A DNA stretch of 47,240 bases from NCBI GenBank assembly GCA_029975435.1, contig JARKPC010000281.1:1-47240 (forward strand), read 5' to 3'. The position numbers were made by a program, and so were the translations under genes. Shown in pieces: positions 42,742-47,240 of the stretch; positions within the stretch are counted from its first letter, which is position 1; the number at the start of each line of letters is the position of its first letter. Source of the DNA: Propionivibrio sp. GTDB taxonomy: Bacteria > Pseudomonadota > Gammaproteobacteria > Burkholderiales > Rhodocyclaceae. The notes below the pieces were generated by a model. The model did no database searches, was not told where the DNA came from, and saw nothing but the letters and a program-made list of their open reading frames with translations.

Positions 42742-42764
42742 TTAAGCGACTGAAATTCGCTTAA
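42742..42764. promoter_or_regulatory. LysR-type operator dyad upstream of the dctQ-oadB unit
   Basis: TTAAGCGA (42742-42749) and TCGCTTAA (42757-42764) are perfect 8-bp inverted arms separated by CTGAAAT. The dyad lies 40 bp before the GTG of the DctQ gene and fits the interrupted palindrome (T-N11-A type) bound by LysR proteins. The NhaR-like regulator encoded at 39876-40799 is the nearest candidate. Confidence 0.5.
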
Positions 42765-43200
42765 GCACGGCGCCTGTGCAGCGCTCTTTGATTAATGATC
42801 CAAACCAATGAAATCGAAACACCGGACTCTCGTGTTTCGCACTTCCTCGGCCATTCCGAATTCGCCTGGATGAACCGAGTCGACCGCCAGTCAACTCGCG
42901 GAATCAGCCTGCCCGCATATCGACAGATGGACATCACGACCCTTGACTATCAGCACCCAAGCTCACTACCAGACCGTCGGGCACCGGTACGTTAGCGCAA
43001 ACACAATTGAAATAAAATTCGTATTAATTATTCTGTTTATTAATTTTTTGCGATCTATAAGGCAATACCAGCTTTCGTTTTTCGGTTGCCTCGTTGCTTC
43101 CGAAGAAACGTCAACACGATGCGGACGACAACTAGCAGAGCGGCACATCCCGCCTAGCCTCTTTCGCGGCACTCGACTAGCGGCAGGCCCAACACCCGCA
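42765..43200. other. Gene-free stretch with an AT-rich core
   Basis: No convincing gene was found in these 436 bp; the short frames present lack ribosome sites and family features. Positions about 43000-43060 are strikingly AT-rich (for example TTAATTATTCTGTTTATTAA) in a window that is otherwise GC-rich. This part may hold a promoter for the dctQ unit, a protein-binding region or the scar of an insertion. Confidence 0.5.
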
Positions 43201-43203
43201 AGA

Positions 43204-43257
43204 GTGCGCCCATGCCGGGCGCACCAAAAAAAACGGCCCGGTTATACCGGGCCGTTT
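43204..43257 (-). terminator. Double terminator after acnB
   Basis: The first hairpin on the minus strand is AAACGGCCCGG-TTATA-CCGGGCCGTTT (plus-strand 43231-43257), an 11-bp perfect stem followed by eight T on the minus strand: a textbook intrinsic terminator 22 bp after the acnB stop. A second perfect hairpin, GTGCGCCC-ATGCC-GGGCGCAC (43204-43224), follows immediately. Confidence 0.85.
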
Positions 43258-43279
43258 CAGCTGCTGAACTCCGCGTTTC

Positions 43280-45877
43280 TTAAATCGTCACGCTCTCCGC
43301 CGCTTCCTGGAACTCGGCGATCTGGTCGAAGTTCATGTAGCGATAGACGTCAGCAGACTTGGCGTTGACCGCCTTGATCTGCTCCATGTACTCGGCCACG
43401 GTCGGGATCCGCCCGATCAGCGAGCACATCGCGGCCAGTTCGGCGGAGCCGAGGTAGACGTTGGTGTCGATACCCAGACGGTTCGGGAAGTTACGGGTCG
43501 AGGTCGACATCGCGGTGCTGCCTTGCCGGATCTGCGCCTGGTTGCCCATGCACAGCGAACAGCCCGGCATCTCCATGCGCGCGCCGCTCTTGCCGAGTAC
43601 GCCGTAGTAGCCTTCCTCGGTGAGGATCATGGCGTCCATCTTGGTCGGCGGGGCGATCCACAGCCGGGTCGGAATGTCGCTCTTGCCGTCGAGGATCTTG
43701 CCGGCGGCACGGAAGTGGCCGATGTTGGTCATGCACGAGCCGATGAACACTTCGTCAATCTTGGCGCCGGCGACTTCGGACAGCAGTTTGACGTCGTCCG
43801 GATCGTTCGGGCAGGCGACGATCGGTTCCTTGATCTCGGCCAGATCGATCTCGATCACGGCGGCGTACTCGGCGTCGGCATCGGCCTTCAGCAGTTGCGG
43901 ATTGGCGATCCAGTCTTCCATGGCCTTGACCCGGCGGGCCAGGGCTTTGGCGTCCTGGTAGCCGTTGGCGATCATCCACTTGAGCAGCGTGATGTTCGAA
44001 CGCAGGTACTCGGCGATCGGTTCCTTGTTCAGCTGCACCGTACAGGCGGCTGCGGAACGCTCGGCCGAGGCGTCGGACAGTTCGAAGGCCTGTTCGACCT
44101 TGAGATCCGGCAGGCCTTCGATTTCGAGGATGCGGCCGTTGAACACGTTCTTCTTGCCCTTCTTCTCCACGGTCATCAAGCCTTGCTTGATGGCGTAGTA
44201 GGGAATGGCGTTGACCAGGTCGCGCAGCGTGATGCCGTCGTTCATCTTGCCCTTGAAGCGCACCAGCACCGATTCCGGCATATCCAGCGGCATGACGCCC
44301 GTCGCGGCGGCGAAGGCCACCAGACCGGAACCGGCCGGGAAGGAGATGCCGATCGGGAAGCGCGTATGCGAGTCGCCGCCCGTGCCGACCGTATCCGGCA
44401 GGCACATGCGGTTGAGCCAGCTGTGGATGACGCCGTCGCCCGGACGCAGCGAGATGCCCGAACGGGTGGTGATGAAGCCCGGCAGGGTGCGGTGGGTCTT
44501 GACGTCGACCAGCTTCGGATAGGCCGCGGTGTGGCAGAACGACTGCATGACGAGGTCTGCGGAGAAGCCGAGGCAGGCCAGATCCTTGAGTTCGTCGCGG
44601 GTCATCGGGCCGGTGGTGTCCTGCGACCCCACGGTGGTCATTTTCGGTTCGCAGTAGGCATTGGGACGGACGCCCTTGCCTTCGGGCAGGCCGCAGGCGC
44701 GGCCGACCATCTTCTGCGCCAGGGTATAGCCCTTGCCCGTATCGGCCGGCTCTTGCGGCATCTTGAACAGCGTCGAGGGCGGCAAGCCCAGCGACTCGCG
44801 GGCGCGGGCGGTGAGGCCACGGCCGACGATCAGCGGAATGCGCCCGCCGGCACGGACTTCGTCCAGGATGACCGGGGTCTTCAGTTGCGATTCGGCAATG
44901 ACCTGGCCGTTCTTCAATGCGACGACCTTGGTCGTCGCGGCATCGATCTTCAGTTCGACCTCGTCGCCCATTTCCATCTTGGTGACGTCGATCTCGATCG
45001 GCAGCGCGCCGGAATCCTCGAGGGTGTTGTAGAAGATCGGAGCGATCTTGGAACCGAGGGCGACGCCGCCGCAACGCTTGTTCGGCACAAACGGAATGTC
45101 TTCGCCGGTCCACCACAGCACGGAGTTGGCCGCGGACTTGCGCGAGGAACCGGTACCGACCACGTCGCCGACGTAGGCGATCAGGTTGCCTTTCTTGGCC
45201 AGCGCCTCGAGTTGCTTGATCGGGCCGCGCACGCCGGGCTGTTCAGGCTCGATGCCGGGACGCGGGTTCTTGAGCATGGCCAGGGCGTGCATCGGGATGT
45301 CCGGACGCGTCGTGGCGTCGGGCGCCGGAGACAGATCGTCGGTATTGGTTTCGCCGGTGACTTTGAAAACGGTGACTTTCTGGCTGGCCGGAACTTCGGG
45401 ACGCGAGGTAAACCACTCGGCGTCGGCCCAGGACTGGATCACGGCCTTGGCGTTGGCATTGCCCTTGTCGGCCAGCGCCTTCACGTCATTGAAGAAGTCA
45501 AAAATAAGCAGGGTCTTTTTCAGCGCTTCAGCAGCCACCGTGCCGACTTCGGCGTCCCCCAGCACATCGATCAGCGGCTTGACGTTGTAGCCACCGAGCA
45601 TGGTCCCCAGCAGTTCCGTTGCCTTGGCGCGGGAAATCAGCGGACAGGATTCGTCGCCCTTGGCCACTTTGGCCAGGAACTCGGCCTTGACTTTGGCGGC
45701 ATCGTCAACGCCGGCGGGAACGCGGTAGGTAATCAGTTCGACCAGTGCCTGCTCCTCCCCTTTTGGAGGATTCTTCAACAGCCCGATCAACTCCTGGGTC
45801 TGCTTGGCACTCAGCGGCAGCGGTGGGATGCCCAGGGCGGCGCGTTCAGCGACATGTGCACGATACGATTCCAGCAT
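43280..45877 (-). CDS. acnB: Aconitate hydratase B
   Basis: This is the main TCA-cycle aconitase, isomerising citrate and isocitrate; it can also convert 2-methyl-cis-aconitate. The length of 865 residues equals that of E. coli AcnB. The N-terminal HEAT-like domain ([20 protein letters not shown]) and the swivel domain precede the catalytic domains, the AcnB order. The [4Fe-4S] ligands are C715 (GSCMTNIGH), C773 and C776 (PGCSLCMGN). The active-site loop [20 protein letters not shown] is intact. The ATG at 45877 follows AAAGGA. The gene is monocistronic with a strong terminator. The long plus-strand frame opposite it is a shadow. Confidence 0.97.
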   Translation of the reverse strand: MLESYRAHVAERAALGIPPLPLSAKQTQELIGLLKNPPKGEEQALVELITYRVPAGVDDAAKVKAEFLAKVAKGDESCPLISRAKATELLGTMLGGYNVKPLIDVLGDAEVGTVAAEALKKTLLIFDFFNDVKALADKGNANAKAVIQSWADAEWFTSRPEVPASQKVTVFKVTGETNTDDLSPAPDATTRPDIPMHALAMLKNPRPGIEPEQPGVRGPIKQLEALAKKGNLIAYVGDVVGTGSSRKSAANSVLWWTGEDIPFVPNKRCGGVALGSKIAPIFYNTLEDSGALPIEIDVTKMEMGDEVELKIDAATTKVVALKNGQVIAESQLKTPVILDEVRAGGRIPLIVGRGLTARARESLGLPPSTLFKMPQEPADTGKGYTLAQKMVGRACGLPEGKGVRPNAYCEPKMTTVGSQDTTGPMTRDELKDLACLGFSADLVMQSFCHTAAYPKLVDVKTHRTLPGFITTRSGISLRPGDGVIHSWLNRMCLPDTVGTGGDSHTRFPIGISFPAGSGLVAFAAATGVMPLDMPESVLVRFKGKMNDGITLRDLVNAIPYYAIKQGLMTVEKKGKKNVFNGRILEIEGLPDLKVEQAFELSDASAERSAAACTVQLNKEPIAEYLRSNITLLKWMIANGYQDAKALARRVKAMEDWIANPQLLKADADAEYAAVIEIDLAEIKEPIVACPNDPDDVKLLSEVAGAKIDEVFIGSCMTNIGHFRAAGKILDGKSDIPTRLWIAPPTKMDAMILTEEGYYGVLGKSGARMEMPGCSLCMGNQAQIRQGSTAMSTSTRNFPNRLGIDTNVYLGSAELAAMCSLIGRIPTVAEYMEQIKAVNAKSADVYRYMNFDQIAEFQEAAESVTI

Positions 45878-46015
45878 AAGAACGTCCTTTCAGATAAATC
45901 AAAGAGTGGAATGACCAGGGGGACTGGGACGGCCATTGTACCGCCGGCTCACCACCTCGAATGATCAGGGCAACTTGATATTAATTCAGGAGGTACTGCC
46001 AAATGTGCATGAAAC

Positions 46016-46231
46016 TCACGAAGAAACAACGGACACCGTTTCACCTGCATAGACGACCTGCTGCCCTGGCCGCAGCTTCGCGCGCTTGCGGGTCTCAACC
46101 TGTCCGTCGACCAGGACCCGGCCGGCATCGATCTCGGAATGAGCCTGACCTCCCGAATGGCACAGGCCGGTTGTCTTGAGCAACTGATCCAGCTGGATGT
46201 ACTCGCCACGAACCTCAACGGTTATTGACAT
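46016..46231 (-). CDS. S4-domain RNA-binding protein (YbcJ-like)
   Basis: A 71-residue protein made almost entirely of one S4 RNA-binding fold: GEYIQLDQLLKTTGLCHSGG, then HSEIDAGRVLVDGQVETRKR and a KLRPGQQVVY turn. It matches the small YbcJ-type proteins thought to bind RNA or ribosomes. ATG 46231 (MSITVEVRGEYIQL) is chosen; the frame extends upstream into the YkgJ gene without homology. It begins 10 bp after the YkgJ-type stop, so the two are probably co-transcribed. Confidence 0.85.
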   Translation of the reverse strand: MSITVEVRGEYIQLDQLLKTTGLCHSGGQAHSEIDAGRVLVDGQVETRKRAKLRPGQQVVYAGETVSVVSS

Positions 46232-46241
46232 ACTCGACTCC

Positions 46242-46577
46242 TCAAAGTTCAAGCGGCGGCAAGCCATAACGCCGCCGCGCACGATCGCAGGCGTCGTCGC
46301 CAATGCCCAGCGGCGCGTAGGGCGCGAAATCGCGGCATGGGCCGGGACGGTCCTGGTAGATCGTGCAGCGCACGCTCCTGCCGACTTCCCCTTCCAGGGC
46401 GACACAGCGCGGCGGCGCCTCGTCCGTCCCGCGCATGCGCATCAGGTTCGGCAGCAGCCGGATGGTCATCGACTCCGGGACACCCGGCTTATCCGAAGAC
46501 GCCAGATCGTCCGGGTGAAAATCGACACGGAACGCAGCGCAGCACGCGCCGCAACTCAGACAGGCCAGATCAGGCAC
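46242..46577 (-). CDS. YkgJ-family cysteine-cluster protein
   Basis: A 111-residue protein with the cysteine pattern of the YkgJ/UPF0153 family. It has CLSCGACCAAFRVDFHPDDL at the start and CVALEG...CTIYQDRPGPCRDFAPY in the middle, a predicted zinc or iron-sulfur binding cluster. The function is unknown in the family. The start is GTG 46577 with AGGAA six bases upstream; the longer frame runs through the LOG gene and is not real. It is followed by the S4-domain gene. Confidence 0.87.
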   Translation of the reverse strand: MPDLACLSCGACCAAFRVDFHPDDLASSDKPGVPESMTIRLLPNLMRMRGTDEAPPRCVALEGEVGRSVRCTIYQDRPGPCRDFAPYAPLGIGDDACDRARRRYGLPPLEL

Positions 46578-46659
46578 GCTCAATTCCTGCAGGATGGGAC
46601 ATGTGGCGGATTGTCTCGCAGAGAATTGGTCGCCGCAAACTCCTCGCTGTGCCCTGACC

Positions 46660-47240
46660 TCACCTCGATTCGGGCGCCAGTTTCTGCCTGAGCCAGTCGC
46701 CCTGCGGCGCAGCGTGAGCTCGCATCGACTCGAGCAGGAGTCTGGGATCCTCCGACACGTGGACAAGCTCGAGGTGGTGAGGCTTGATGAATCCCTCGGC
46801 CGACATGTGCCGCACCATCGCCAGCAGCGGGTCGAAGAAGCCGCGCACATTGAGCAGACCCACCGGCTTGGCGTGGATGTGCAATTGCGCCCAGGTGATG
46901 ATCTCGAACAGCTCGTCGAGCGTCCCGAACCCACCCGGCAGGGCCACGAATCCTTCGGCGCGGTCGGCCATGGCCGCCTTGCGGGCATGCATGCTGTCCA
47001 CGACAAGCATCTCGGTCGCCTGGGGATGCGCCAGTTCGCGCTCGGCCATGAATGTCGGAATCACTCCATAAGTCCGCCCGCCCCCGGCCAGAACGCCGTC
47101 GGCCAGAACACCCATCAGACCGACATTGCCACCACCCCAGACCAGTTCGATATTCTCCTGCGCCAACAACCCGCCAAACCCTGCCGCGGCCGAGGCATAA
47201 GCGGCGCCGAGCCCGGACGAAGCACCGCAAAAGACACAAA
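46660..47240 (-). CDS. LOG-family protein, cytokinin-riboside phosphoribohydrolase-like (partial)
   Basis: This Rossmann-fold protein of the LOG/TIGR00730 family cleaves nucleoside 5'-monophosphates such as cytokinin ribotides or AMP. The frame is open to the window edge, with VFCGASSGLGAAYASAA beyond the first internal start, so the N-terminus lies outside. Family motifs ELVWGGGNVGLMGVLADGVL, MHARKAAM and the active-site PGGFGTLDELFEIITWAQ are present. It lies 82 bp upstream of the YkgJ-type gene on the same strand. Confidence 0.9.
   Translation of the reverse strand, partial: CVFCGASSGLGAAYASAAAGFGGLLAQENIELVWGGGNVGLMGVLADGVLAGGGRTYGVIPTFMAERELAHPQATEMLVVDSMHARKAAMADRAEGFVALPGGFGTLDELFEIITWAQLHIHAKPVGLLNVRGFFDPLLAMVRHMSAEGFIKPHHLELVHVSEDPRLLLESMRAHAAPQGDWLRQKLAPESR

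Noticed and set aside
42795..42995. 66-codon frame upstream of the dctQ unit
   Set aside because: No ribosome site, no recognisable domain, and composition like non-coding sequence around it.
43523..45964. 813-codon open frame on the plus strand opposite acnB
   Set aside because: It mirrors acnB codon positions, has Gly/Arg/His-rich composition and no family motif; a GC-bias shadow.
1..47240. CRISPR arrays, tRNA, rRNA, prophage or transposase genes
   Set aside because: No regular spaced repeats, cloverleaf-like sequences, or phage or IS protein motifs were seen when reading both strands.

Overview
The window is GC-rich (roughly two thirds G+C by eye), densely coded, and reads like a chromosomal segment of a betaproteobacterium. 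Three traits point to a respiratory, metabolically flexible Rhodocyclales-like organism: the tetrathionate-type respiratory operon, the tripartite tricarboxylate (Tct) transporter, and the diguanylate cyclase with a C-terminal hemerythrin. That assignment is inference from gene content, not from a marker gene. No rRNA, tRNA, CRISPR array or transposase was seen.

Region 1 (1-13.5 kb) begins with the end of a SulP anion transporter and a serine dehydratase. It then holds a complete tetrathionate-reductase-type operon, ttrBCA, on the plus strand. Its two-component regulator genes lie convergently downstream and appear to be the distal part of a four-gene minus-strand transcription unit: PAS-GGDEF-hemerythrin protein, PrmC-like methyltransferase, ttrS, ttrR. 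All joints in that unit are overlaps or a 5-bp gap. Region 2 (13.6-22.4 kb) is a catabolic and regulatory stretch: an IlvD/Edd-family dehydratase with an unusual cysteine pattern, a Gfo/Idh/MocA oxidoreductase, a large MalT-like LuxR regulator, a divergent MFS/LysR pair and an amino-acid racemase.

Region 3 (22.37-23.64 kb) is a low-GC island with an Excalibur-domain protein, an unrecognised 190-aa protein and a frameshifted small gene. Two imperfect inverted repeats here resemble integron attC sites, so the island may be a small gene-cassette cluster without an integrase. Region 4 (23.7-27.9 kb) is tctCBA followed by a type I 3-dehydroquinase, suggesting uptake and use of a quinate/shikimate-like acid. 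A terminator-like hairpin and a REP-like repeat lie between tctC and tctB.

Region 5 (28-39.7 kb) is mostly housekeeping: comEC, transaldolase, lolC-lolD and recJ. It is interrupted by a Cache-HAMP receptor with no output domain, its 168-aa partner, and a Tat-exported beta-propeller-like protein. Region 6 (39.8-43.2 kb) is the most unusual. An NhaR-like LysR regulator faces a two-gene minus-strand unit made of a TRAP small permease (DctQ) and the beta subunit of a sodium-pumping decarboxylase. The usual partners of both are absent, and a perfect LysR-type dyad lies about 40 bp upstream. Region 7 (43.2-47.2 kb) holds aconitase B with a strong terminator, an S4-domain protein, a YkgJ-type cysteine-cluster protein and a LOG-family protein that runs off the window.
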